From Bacteroidota bacterium (lineage in GTDB: Bacteria > Bacteroidota > Bacteroidia > NS11-12g > UBA955), in assembly GCA_013205405.1 (NCBI GenBank), contig JABMMZ010000109.1:1-36094 (forward strand): a DNA stretch of 36,094 nucleotides, read 5' to 3'. The translations under genes were made by a program, and so were the position numbers. This document shows positions 7,612 to 14,562 of this stretch, piece after piece. Numbering within the stretch: position 1 is the stretch's first letter; the number at the start of each line of letters is the position of its first letter. Under the pieces are notes generated by a model. That model searched no databases, was not told the origin of the DNA, and saw only the letters and a list, made by a program, of their open reading frames with translations.

Positions 7612-7950
7612 TTAGAATAAAGATGCTTGTTTGATATTTAAGATATGGGAATAAAACAATTCACTGAACATTTTCTGAGCCCTAGCTAAATACACTTTAT
7701 CTACACTGTAAATTACACTGGTTTTATAGTTTTTGCCATTTACCAAATTAGCCGATCTTAGTTCACTTAAGTGCTGAGATACAGTGCTTTGACTGAGAGG
7801 TAGCTTATCGACTATCTGCTGACAAGTCTGATCATTTTTGGCTAATAATATTTTAATTATTCTAATTCTGGCAGGGTGCCCAAGGGCTTTACATACTATA
7901 CTTAAATCTACTTCAGACGGTTCAAATAAAGATTTCTTACTCATTGCCAT
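7612..7950 (-). CDS. ArsR-family HTH transcriptional regulator
   Basis: Winged-helix repressor of the ArsR/SmtB type, 112 aa from the chosen start. The family core is SIVCKALGHPARIRIIKIL, then QIVDKLPLSQSTVSQHLSELRSANLV for the recognition helix and a beta-wing (GKNYKTSVIYSV). No CxC metal-sensor motif is visible in the DNA-binding helix, so it probably does not sense arsenite in the classical way. The track begins at TTG 7986, but a minus-7 box (7957-7964) falls between it and the ATG at 7950, which I take as the start (MAMSKKS). A strong inverted repeat lies at 7990-8015, a position that fits an operator. Regulated genes are unknown. Confidence 0.85.
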   Translation of the reverse strand: MAMSKKSLFEPSEVDLSIVCKALGHPARIRIIKILLAKNDQTCQQIVDKLPLSQSTVSQHLSELRSANLVNGKNYKTSVIYSVDKVYLARAQKMFSELFYSHILNIKQASLF

Positions 7951-7956
7951 ATCTTG

Positions 7957-7964
7957 CAAAGATA
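7957..7964 (-). promoter_or_regulatory. Minus-7 promoter box of arsR-type gene
   Basis: On the minus strand TATCTTTG matches TAnnTTTG and ends 6 nt before the ATG at 7950. This decides against the upstream TTG start in the ORF track. Confidence 0.6.
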
Positions 7965-7989
7965 AGTGATAAAAAATATAACGCAACTT

Positions 7990-8015
7990 GTTTTATTCAA
8001 ATAATTGAATAAAAC
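7990..8015. promoter_or_regulatory. Inverted repeat, likely ArsR operator or terminator
   Basis: GTTTTATTCAA and TTGAATAAAAC form perfect 11-bp arms around ATAA. The repeat lies about 26 bp upstream of the arsR-type minus-7 box and 13 bp after the lpxL-like stop. AT-rich TTCAA/TTGAA dyads are typical of ArsR/SmtB operators. A T tract follows only in the plus direction, so as a terminator for the minus-strand acyltransferase it would lack a U-run. I favour the operator. Confidence 0.5.
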
Positions 8016-8028
8016 TTTTTTTAATATT

Positions 8029-8886
8029 TTAACGTTTCATTTTCCATCGTCTATGGCTCCAAACCCAAAATTCTGGCTTAGCTTTAATATTTGATTCTAA
8101 TTTTAAGGTATGGCGTTCAGTAATATTAGACGTTAACTTGGGATCTTCTGTAATATATTCAAGTAAACAACTATAATATCCTCTTTTATAGCATGTTATA
8201 GAAGAAAAAATGACAGGTAAATTATACTTTTTAGCTAGTTTTTCAGCACCAGGAAGTACTGCAGTTTCTTGATTTAGAAAATTTACCCAAATACTGCTTT
8301 CTTTATGACTTGGAGATTGATCGGCAATTAATACCAAAAGAAAAGGCCGCTTACTTTCTGCCATTGCTCTTGGAATTTTTTCCATCGGAATCATATTAGT
8401 GCCAAATTCTGATCTAGACTCAAACATCATTTTATCGAACTGTTTATTTGTCAATGGTTTGTATGCTCCTAATATTTCATTTTCTGCTAGTAATGGAGTG
8501 CCTTTACACATTAATTCCCAATTGGCATAATGACCCATTACAACAATAGCGCTTTTACCATCTTTATACAATTTCTCAAAAACCTCAATATTTTCATATT
8601 TTAATCTTTTTAAAATACTTTTTTTACTAATCTGAATGGCTTTTAGAGATTCGATAATTAAATCGCAGAGATAACGATAGTATTTTTTTTCTATTACAAG
8701 ACGCTCATCATCTGTTTTTTTTGGAAAAGAGTTCTTTAAATTTTCTCGCACTACTTTTAGTCTGTAACTAGCTACCTTGTATAGTAAAATATAAAGAATA
8801 TTGGATATTAAATATAAAACTGAAAAGGGAAGCAAGGCTATTAACTTAATAAAAACAATACCTAATTTAGTAAAGAAATATTTCAT
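8029..8886 (-). CDS. LpxL/HtrB-type lipid A acyltransferase-like protein
   Basis: Membrane-anchored acyltransferase of the lysophospholipid/lauroyl acyltransferase (LpxL) family, 285 aa. An N-terminal hydrophobic region (about residues 8-37) anchors it to the inner membrane, followed by the basic YRLKVVRENLKNSFP segment typical of the family. The catalytic HX4E motif is GHYANWE (His119, Glu124). Later family motifs are LLVLIADQSP, a glycine/alanine segment after it (PGAEKLAKKYNLPVIF) and the C-terminal PEFWVWSHRRWK. The role is probably secondary acylation of lipid A or of an aminolipid. Upstream on the same strand is a decayed DUF1801-like gene; no clear promoter box precedes the ATG. Confidence 0.88.
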   Translation of the reverse strand: MKYFFTKLGIVFIKLIALLPFSVLYLISNILYILLYKVASYRLKVVRENLKNSFPKKTDDERLVIEKKYYRYLCDLIIESLKAIQISKKSILKRLKYENIEVFEKLYKDGKSAIVVMGHYANWELMCKGTPLLAENEILGAYKPLTNKQFDKMMFESRSEFGTNMIPMEKIPRAMAESKRPFLLVLIADQSPSHKESSIWVNFLNQETAVLPGAEKLAKKYNLPVIFSSITCYKRGYYSCLLEYITEDPKLTSNITERHTLKLESNIKAKPEFWVWSHRRWKMKR

Positions 8887-8909
8887 TTTGTTTTTAACTA
8901 CTTGTCTTT

Positions 8910-9256
8910 TTAGTATATACTTTGCAATAATAATGCTTTTAAAATGTCTTTTTGATTTTCAAAATCTTCATCTGAAGAATAAATCCATTTTTTTAAGACC
9001 TTAGTTTCCGTAAATTATGTCAAATTTAAAATTATCCTCAGAAAAATGAAGATATAAAAGGCTAAATAAAGTTTATCTTTTTTTGGCGATAAACTATTAA
9101 AAACCAATAAACCTTGGTATGTAAAAAAGGCACACCAAACTTAAATTCTTCTAATCTAGAAGTGGTGTTATCTTTAATTAAAAAGTATAATTTTAAAAAT
9201 GGCTCATGTAGGTGCTCAGGCGAATCTAAAACATATTGTTTTGTTTTATTTTGAAT
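8910..9256 (-). pseudogene. Decayed DUF1801-like protein gene
   Basis: Three minus-strand frames in sequence encode pieces of one protein: DSPEHLHEPFLKLYFLI...LEEFKFGVPFLHTK, then LSPKKDKLYLAFY after a frame shift near 9090, then VLKKWIYSSDEDFENQKDIL...LLLQSIY ending at 8910. Order and content fit a DUF1801 (YdhG-like) domain: an N-terminal helix pair, the (Y/F)GxPF turn, a beta segment with LxF and a C-terminal helix. At least two frame shifts and several stops interrupt it. It fills the 378-bp gap between the M42 peptidase and the acyltransferase. The family assignment is by pattern only. Confidence 0.5.
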
Positions 9257-9264
9257 CCTTTAGC

Positions 9265-10335
9265 TTATTTTATATACCTAAAATCGTGACCTGATTTTAA
9301 ATTAATAACAAAATGATACATTAACTCTATTACTTTTTCAACATCTTCTTTACTTACCGTTTCAACAGTGGTATGCATATATTTTAAAGGTAAAGAAATT
9401 AAGGCTGATGGAACACCTTCGCCACTGTATGCAAAACTTTCGGTATCTGTTCCTGTACTTCTGCTGGCTGCAGCTCTTTGAAATTTAATTTTGTTTTTAT
9501 TAGCCACTTGAATAATCATTTTTAAAAGATTATTTTGAACAGCAGGACCATAAGTTAAAACTGGACCTAAACCACATTTTTGGTCACCCTGTTTCTTTTT
9601 ATCATATAATGGCGATGAAGTATCATGGCAAACATCTGTTACAATTGCCACATTTGGTTTAATTTTTCGAGATATCATTTCAGCACCACGCAATCCGATT
9701 TCTTCTTGCACAGCATTTACCAAATAAAGACTAAAAGGCAATTTTACTTTATTTTCTCTTAAGCGTTTAGCCACTTCAGCTACCATATAGCCCCCAATGC
9801 GGTTATCAAGTGCTCGTCCCGTTAAGTATTTTCCGTTAAGTTCAGTTAATTCATCCTGAAAAACAGCCACACAACCCACATGTACTCCCAGTTTTTCAAC
9901 TTCATCTTTTTTAGAACATCCAATATCTATAAAAATATTATCAGAAGTAGGTACTATGTCTTTGTCTGAGGTACGCACATGAATAGCAGGCCATCCAAAA
10001 ACGCCTTTTACAAGTCCTTTTTCAGTGTGAATATTTACCCGCATAGAAGGTGCAATGATATGGTCAGAGCCACCATTACGCGCAACATATATATAGCCAT
10101 CATCTGTAATATATTTTACAAACCAAGAAATTTCATCTGCGTGGGCTTCTAGAACTACCTTGTATTCTTTTTCTGGATTAATAATAGCAGCTACCGAACC
10201 GTAATTATCGGTAATATAGGTATCAGAATATTGTTTCATATATTCTAACCATATTTTTTGCCCACTTGTTTCAAAACCAGTAGGAGAAGCATTATTTAAA
10301 TATTCTTCTAGAAATTTTTTACTCTTTTTGTCCAT
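9265..10335 (-). CDS. M42 family aminopeptidase
   Basis: Cytoplasmic di-metal aminopeptidase (glutamyl/deblocking aminopeptidase, FrvX/PepA-like), normally a tetrahedral dodecamer. Metal and catalytic residues are visible in EAHADEISW (His65, Asp67), RALDNRIGG, QEEIGLRGA (catalytic Glu and metal Glu), TDVCHD and the final His in KYMHTTVETV. Length (356 aa) is normal. It begins 3 bp after the DUF3127 stop codon, so both are in one operon transcribed from the box at 10730-10737. Confidence 0.92.
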   Translation of the reverse strand: MDKKSKKFLEEYLNNASPTGFETSGQKIWLEYMKQYSDTYITDNYGSVAAIINPEKEYKVVLEAHADEISWFVKYITDDGYIYVARNGGSDHIIAPSMRVNIHTEKGLVKGVFGWPAIHVRTSDKDIVPTSDNIFIDIGCSKKDEVEKLGVHVGCVAVFQDELTELNGKYLTGRALDNRIGGYMVAEVAKRLRENKVKLPFSLYLVNAVQEEIGLRGAEMISRKIKPNVAIVTDVCHDTSSPLYDKKKQGDQKCGLGPVLTYGPAVQNNLLKMIIQVANKNKIKFQRAAASRSTGTDTESFAYSGEGVPSALISLPLKYMHTTVETVSKEDVEKVIELMYHFVINLKSGHDFRYIK

Positions 10336-10338
10336 AAA

Positions 10339-10722
10339 TTAAAATGGCAAATCATCATTAGTTCCTTCAGCACCAAATTCATTTGATTCATCCATTACAG
10401 GTGGCGCTTGACTGGTAGATGAAGTCATAGAATTATTCGAGTTGTTATTATTTGCGCCTGCAGTTTCAATTTTCCAAAATCTTAAATCAGTATACCAACG
10501 GTTATTATATTCTCTACTTTCTGCATTTAAAGAACATTTAACATTGGCACCGATTTCAAATTTTTTCAAATCTTCAACACCATTTGCCCAAGCACTAATA
10601 CATACTTTCTTAGGGAATTTATCTTCTGTTTCTATAATAAACTCTTGTTTTTGCCAATTACCTCTGTCTGTGCTGCCTGTTACAACATCTAGTTTTTTGA
10701 TTATTTTTCCTGAAATTTCCAT
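10339..10722 (-). CDS. DUF3127 protein with SSB-like C-terminal tip
   Basis: Small protein (127 aa) of the DUF3127 family. Residues 1-88 look like a five-stranded OB-type fold (SGKIIKKLD, KQEFIIET, KKVCISAW, KCSLNAESREYNNRWY, TDLRFWKIE). A low-complexity Asn/Ser/Gln linker follows and the chain ends in an acidic tip, NDDLPF. That architecture mirrors bacterial single-stranded-DNA-binding protein, whose C-terminal DDDIPF tip docks repair and replication enzymes. Function is not established; I infer nucleic-acid or replisome association. It is the first gene of an operon with the M42 peptidase. Confidence 0.8.
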   Translation of the reverse strand: MEISGKIIKKLDVVTGSTDRGNWQKQEFIIETEDKFPKKVCISAWANGVEDLKKFEIGANVKCSLNAESREYNNRWYTDLRFWKIETAGANNNNSNNSMTSSTSQAPPVMDESNEFGAEGTNDDLPF

Positions 10723-10729
10723 ATGAATG

Positions 10730-10737
10730 CAAACCTA
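10730..10737 (-). promoter_or_regulatory. Minus-7 promoter box of DUF3127 operon
   Basis: On the minus strand TAGGTTTG matches TAnnTTTG and ends 7 nt before the ATG at 10722. Confidence 0.6.
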
Positions 10738-10826
10738 CAACAAAAAAAAATTACTATTTCCACAAGTTTCGCAATCTTTATAATTTAATTTGGAATATTT
10801 CGATTAGAAGGTTTAATTTGCATAGA

Positions 10827-11315
10827 ATGGAAGACCAAGGTTTAATATATCTTTATAATTTAAATAGTTTTTTAAAATCTATAGATAATAATTTATATAC
10901 CCTTAAGTTAGAGAAATTTCCTTTTACAGGTAATATAGGAGCACATTGTAGGCACATTATTGAATTTTACACTCAGTTTTTAAATTTTTATAAAACTAAA
11001 ACATTAGATTATGATGGCAGACAAAGAGATTTATTATTAGAATCTGATATTGACACTGCAAAAAGCAAGATACTAACAGTGATTGAAGTTCTTGAAAATC
11101 AAAATTTTAATAGTAATACTGTTTTAAGTCTTTTGAATAATGGTCAATTATCTTCAACCACCATAGGTAGAGAGCTTAACTATTTAGCAGAGCATAATGT
11201 GCATCATATGGCTATTATTAGAATTCTAGCAGAAACCATTCCTTTTGATTTTTCTGAAATTGCACAATTTGGTATTGCTGTATCTACAAAAGGTCACCGT
11301 ATTTCTGAGAGTTAG
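10827..11315 (+). CDS. DinB-like superfamily protein
   Basis: Four-helix-bundle protein of the DinB/YfiT superfamily, 162 aa from ATG 10827; the track's TTG start at 10818 overlaps a near-match minus-7 box (TTAATTTG). The metal-binding His pattern is visible: His40 in TGNIGAHCRHIIEFY and the C-terminal pair in LNYLAEHNVHHMAII. YDGRQRD between them is conserved in this subgroup. Characterised members include bacillithiol-S-transferases (BstA) and mycothiol-dependent isomerases, so a thiol-dependent role is possible, but this subgroup is uncharacterised as far as I know. It is the first gene of a tight operon with the NRDE and ATP-grasp genes (5-bp gap). Confidence 0.8.
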   Translation: MEDQGLIYLYNLNSFLKSIDNNLYTLKLEKFPFTGNIGAHCRHIIEFYTQFLNFYKTKTLDYDGRQRDLLLESDIDTAKSKILTVIEVLENQNFNSNTVLSLLNNGQLSSTTIGRELNYLAEHNVHHMAIIRILAETIPFDFSEIAQFGIAVSTKGHRISES

Positions 11316-11320
11316 TATTT

Positions 11321-11998
11321 ATGTGTATTGTGTCGTTTGTAATTGATGAAAATAAAGCAATCGTTACTTTTAATAGAGATGAAAATAGACATAGGTTAAC
11401 TGAAAAAGTAGCTTGGTATAAGGGTGAAATGCATAATTATTTTTGCCCGATAGATAAAGTTGGACAAGGCACTTGGATAGGCACCAATAGAAAAATAGTA
11501 GCAACTTTACAAAATGGTGGATTAAAAAAACATACTAGAACCTTGCCTTACAGATTGAGTAGGGGTTTAATTCTTAAAAAAATTCTAGAGACCAATGATA
11601 TAGAATCTTATTTAAATAAAAATTATTTATATAACGTTGAACCATTTACAATTTCTATTCTTAAAATTGAAAATAAAGAATTCAGCATTTACAGATTTGA
11701 TGGTGAAAATATGGCGATAGAGAAAAAGAACCTAATAAATACAAGTATAATTTGTTCAAGCACTTTATATAATGAAAATGCTATCGAAAATATTCGGATT
11801 GAATTTGATAAAATAGAAAAAAAAACAGCAGCTAATTTATTCAATTTCAATGAAGAATTTTCCATAGGGAAAGCCAAAAATAATTATACCAATTTAGCTG
11901 AAACTGTTAGTATTACTCAATTTATAATTGAGGAAACTAAAATAACTTATACCAATTTCGATCCAATAAACAGTACAAAAGAAAGCTATGAAATCTAA
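11321..11998 (+). CDS. NRDE / TANGO2-like protein
   Basis: Protein of the NRDE (TANGO2/Ser-rich) family, 225 aa. The family name motif is exact at residues 18-21 (FNRDENRHR), with Cys2 directly after the start Met (MCIVSF), which is the expected N-terminal nucleophile position in this Ntn-hydrolase-like fold. GQGTWIGTNRK and LQNGG are further family signatures. The eukaryotic homologue TANGO2 is linked to haem and lipid handling; bacterial function is unknown. The C-terminal part diverges from the family. It starts 5 bp after the DinB-like gene and overlaps the ATP-grasp gene by 11 bp. Confidence 0.85.
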   Translation: MCIVSFVIDENKAIVTFNRDENRHRLTEKVAWYKGEMHNYFCPIDKVGQGTWIGTNRKIVATLQNGGLKKHTRTLPYRLSRGLILKKILETNDIESYLNKNYLYNVEPFTISILKIENKEFSIYRFDGENMAIEKKNLINTSIICSSTLYNENAIENIRIEFDKIEKKTAANLFNFNEEFSIGKAKNNYTNLAETVSITQFIIEETKITYTNFDPINSTKESYEI

Positions 11999-13019
11999 AT
12001 TTTTGATTAAATGCTTTAATTTTGAGTATTGGCCTATGTTGGCTTTTTACATACCATTATTTCCTTATTTTCTAATAAAAGGATTGTTGAGAGGTCAATT
12101 GTTTTATTTCACAAATGTCAATCCGGGGATTGATAAATATGGTGGTCTTTTTTTCGACTCTAAAAACGAAATTGACAAAAAAATCCCCCAAGTATACAGG
12201 CCAAAAGCCATTTTAGTTAATCCATTTAGTAGCGATATTGAAATTAATAATTTCATAGAAAGTTTAAACTTAAAATTACCACTTATTCTAAAACCAGATA
12301 GTGGCGAAAGAGGTAAAGGTGTTGTAAAAATTGAGTCTAAAGAAATTTTATTTAAACATTTAAGTGGCGTTAAATCTCTGAACTTACTCCAAGAATATAT
12401 TGCCTTGAAGTTAGAATATGGGGTATTTGTTTATTTCTGTCCCAAAGAGTTAAGTTATAAAATAAGTTCATTAACAGAAAAAATATATTTTACCGTAATT
12501 GGTGATGGAAAAAAATGCATTTCGGAATTGGTATTAGAAAATAATAGAGGCATCGTTTTTTATGATATTTTAAAAGAAAACAGCAGTTTAGATTTCAATA
12601 TTGTACCTGCAAATAATGAAATTATAACTATTCACACACATGGAAATCATTGTAAAGGAACTCGGTTTATAAATAGAACTAATGAAATTACGCCTACAAT
12701 GATAACTAAATTTAATACATTAATGTTAGAAATAGGAGAACTTAATTATGGTAGATTTGATTTAAAAGTCAATGCTTTTTCCGATTTAGAAACCTTTGAA
12801 AATATAAGCATAATTGAGTTTAATGGCATTTCAGCAGAACCAATACATTTATACGATAAAAGTTTTAATTATATTTGGGCATTACAAACTTTTATAAGCC
12901 ATTGGCAGCATTTAGATAAGCTTTCAGTTTACATGAAAACACAAGGGTACAAAGTAGCTAAATTTAAAGACATATTTTTTAAAATAGTAGAATTATTTAT
13001 TCAGAAAGTAATCTACTAA
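11988..13019 (+). CDS. ATP-grasp superfamily ligase-like protein
   Basis: Probable ATP-dependent carboxylate-amine/thiol ligase, 343 aa. The N-terminal 60 residues are aromatic and hydrophobic (YWPMLAFYIPLFPYFLIKGL), suggesting membrane association. The ATP-grasp fold follows: the nucleotide-binding lysine and glycine loop LKPDSGERGKGV (about residues 101-112), LLQEYI for the adenine hinge, FTVIGDGKK, YGRFDLKVN and the Mg-binding EFNGISAEP near the C-terminus. This resembles D-Ala-D-Ala-ligase-like and peptide-ligase ATP-grasps, but the substrate is unknown. It is the third gene of the DinB-NRDE-ATP-grasp operon and is followed by a strong terminator at 13217-13266. Confidence 0.82.
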   Translation: MKSKFLIKCFNFEYWPMLAFYIPLFPYFLIKGLLRGQLFYFTNVNPGIDKYGGLFFDSKNEIDKKIPQVYRPKAILVNPFSSDIEINNFIESLNLKLPLILKPDSGERGKGVVKIESKEILFKHLSGVKSLNLLQEYIALKLEYGVFVYFCPKELSYKISSLTEKIYFTVIGDGKKCISELVLENNRGIVFYDILKENSSLDFNIVPANNEIITIHTHGNHCKGTRFINRTNEITPTMITKFNTLMLEIGELNYGRFDLKVNAFSDLETFENISIIEFNGISAEPIHLYDKSFNYIWALQTFISHWQHLDKLSVYMKTQGYKVAKFKDIFFKIVELFIQKVIY

Positions 13020-13036
13020 ACAATCAGATTTATCTT

Positions 13037-13162
13037 TTGAATCTTTCAAATATTTCTTCTAGACATTATTTTATATCTATTAAAGCCTTAGGCAATAATG
13101 AGTTGTTTAATTTTATTAAGCAACAGTTTAAAAAGATAGATATTTCTATCAACTCCATTTAA
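13037..13162 (+). other. Short open frame after ATP-grasp gene, uncertain
   Basis: A plus-strand frame with protein-like composition (SSRHYFISIKALGNNELFNF) runs to TAA at 13162. It has only TTG or rarer possible starts and extends back open into the end of the ATP-grasp gene. It could be a fourth short gene or a relic. I recognise no family. Confidence 0.2.
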
Positions 13163-13216
13163 TGTTATATTTTAGCTATTCTATGTTTGTCTTATAATTA
13201 ATATTATGTTAAGTAA

Positions 13217-13266
13217 AATTATAATAAGAAAAGGGGAACGTATGTTCCCCTTTTCTTATTATAATT
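13217..13266. terminator. Bidirectional terminator with 23-bp arms
   Basis: A perfect 23-bp inverted repeat with a GTAT loop: the core AAAAGGGGAAC pairs with GTTCCCCTTTT and AT-rich pairs extend outward. It sits between the convergent ATP-grasp (+) and TPR (-) genes and its right arm overlaps the TPR stop codon. A-rich and T-rich flanks on both sides suit termination in both directions. Confidence 0.85.
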
Positions 13267-14518
13267 ATTCTTTTAGCATTGTTGCTTTCTGCTCATTGTA
13301 TAAAGTGTTATACTTTTGAGTATTAGGTGTATCAGCAATTTTTTTTGATAAACCGCGCATTAATTTTAAGATAGTTAATAAGTCTTGACCAGATTTTTCT
13401 CCACTCAATCGCACAATTTCCATTTTTTCAATGGCTTGTTTATAAACTACTTTATAAATATCGGTTAAAGCTTTTTTAGATACAATATTTTCCTCATTAA
13501 TTGCTTTATCAAAAACTGAATTAGCAGAATCTACTAAGATAGATGCCATATTAAAATTATATTCCACATTATTTTCATCCATCGTTAAAGCTTTAGCATA
13601 ATCATTAAAAGCTTGAGAGAAATAATAAGTTGTAGATTCTTTTTTTTCTAGTTGCTTTTCTTTAAGCACTTGGTATGTTACACCTCTATTAAAGTAATAA
13701 ATGGCATCACTAGGTTTTTCTGCAATTGCGGTATTTAATTTTTGAATTAATCCAACACTATTTCCTCGTTCAATATCTATATTAATTTCGTATTTCAAAA
13801 ATTCAGATGCTTGGTCTTCAAATTTTAATCTTCCTGCTTTCAAAACTTCTAATGCCTTATCATATTGGTCTTTTTTAGTATAAATATTGGCTAAATTTAA
13901 AAAAATACTCGCATCTTTATAGCTTGAATTAGTTAATTTTTCTAAATACACTATTTGCTTATCCTCTAAGCTATCTAATTGCGCTGAATTTAAGCAAATT
14001 ATATAAGTTTTTTCAATAGATATTTTACCTTCTAATTTTCTATCATTTGCATCGTCTATTTTTACTAAATTTTGAACAAAAGTCACATAATTTTCTACCT
14101 GCGTAAAGTTGTCTTTTATAGAAGAAGCTTCCTGAGAAGCATTATAGCAATTGATGGCAGCACTTGGCACAAAACTAAGCGCAGCATCTTTATACCTTTT
14201 TATTTCAGGTGCTGAAAAAGAAAAGAACTTATTCAAAGCTTCACCGCCTTTAAAAGCAGCCTCTTTATCTAAAGCTCTCACTTTTGCATCTTCACTTTCT
14301 GCAATAATAGTATAAACAGCACCTTTAACGTACCACATTTGTGGACTATTAATCGTTTCAGGATGCAATGCAGCTTTATCTATATCATATTTTGCTTGCA
14401 CAATATCAGATGAATATCCTGTTTCGGCAGAGTTTACCAGTTTTTTTTGAGCAAATATTTCAGTTGTGTTCAGCATAAATGCAGCTACCAAACTTAAAAT
14501 TACACTTTGTTTTTTCAT
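13265..14518 (-). CDS. Secreted TPR-repeat protein
   Basis: Exported tetratricopeptide-repeat protein, 417 aa. A signal peptide (residues 1-23, ending FAQ) precedes mostly helical sequence. TPR-like units are clear near ASIFLNLANIYTKKDQYDKALEVL, DAIYYFNRGVTYQVL with a following YFSQAFNDYAKAL, and NVEYNFNMASILVDSA. No lipobox cysteine, so it is probably periplasmic. It lies 44 bp after gyrA on the same strand with no clear promoter box between them, and is likely cotranscribed. TPR proteins often stand beside gyrA in Bacteroidota, but I know no tested role. Confidence 0.8.
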   Translation of the reverse strand: MKKQSVILSLVAAFMLNTTEIFAQKKLVNSAETGYSSDIVQAKYDIDKAALHPETINSPQMWYVKGAVYTIIAESEDAKVRALDKEAAFKGGEALNKFFSFSAPEIKRYKDAALSFVPSAAINCYNASQEASSIKDNFTQVENYVTFVQNLVKIDDANDRKLEGKISIEKTYIICLNSAQLDSLEDKQIVYLEKLTNSSYKDASIFLNLANIYTKKDQYDKALEVLKAGRLKFEDQASEFLKYEINIDIERGNSVGLIQKLNTAIAEKPSDAIYYFNRGVTYQVLKEKQLEKKESTTYYFSQAFNDYAKALTMDENNVEYNFNMASILVDSANSVFDKAINEENIVSKKALTDIYKVVYKQAIEKMEIVRLSGEKSGQDLLTILKLMRGLSKKIADTPNTQKYNTLYNEQKATMLKE

Positions 14519-14562
14519 TTTTTACAATTGGGTTTATAGTTATTATTCAATTCTTATGCCAT

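Noticed and set aside
7990-8015. Terminator of the lpxL-like gene
   Set aside because: On the minus strand no U-run follows the stem, so an operator is preferred, though not excluded.
10442-10726. 94-aa plus-strand ORF
   Set aside because: It is antisense to the DUF3127 gene and has no independent support.
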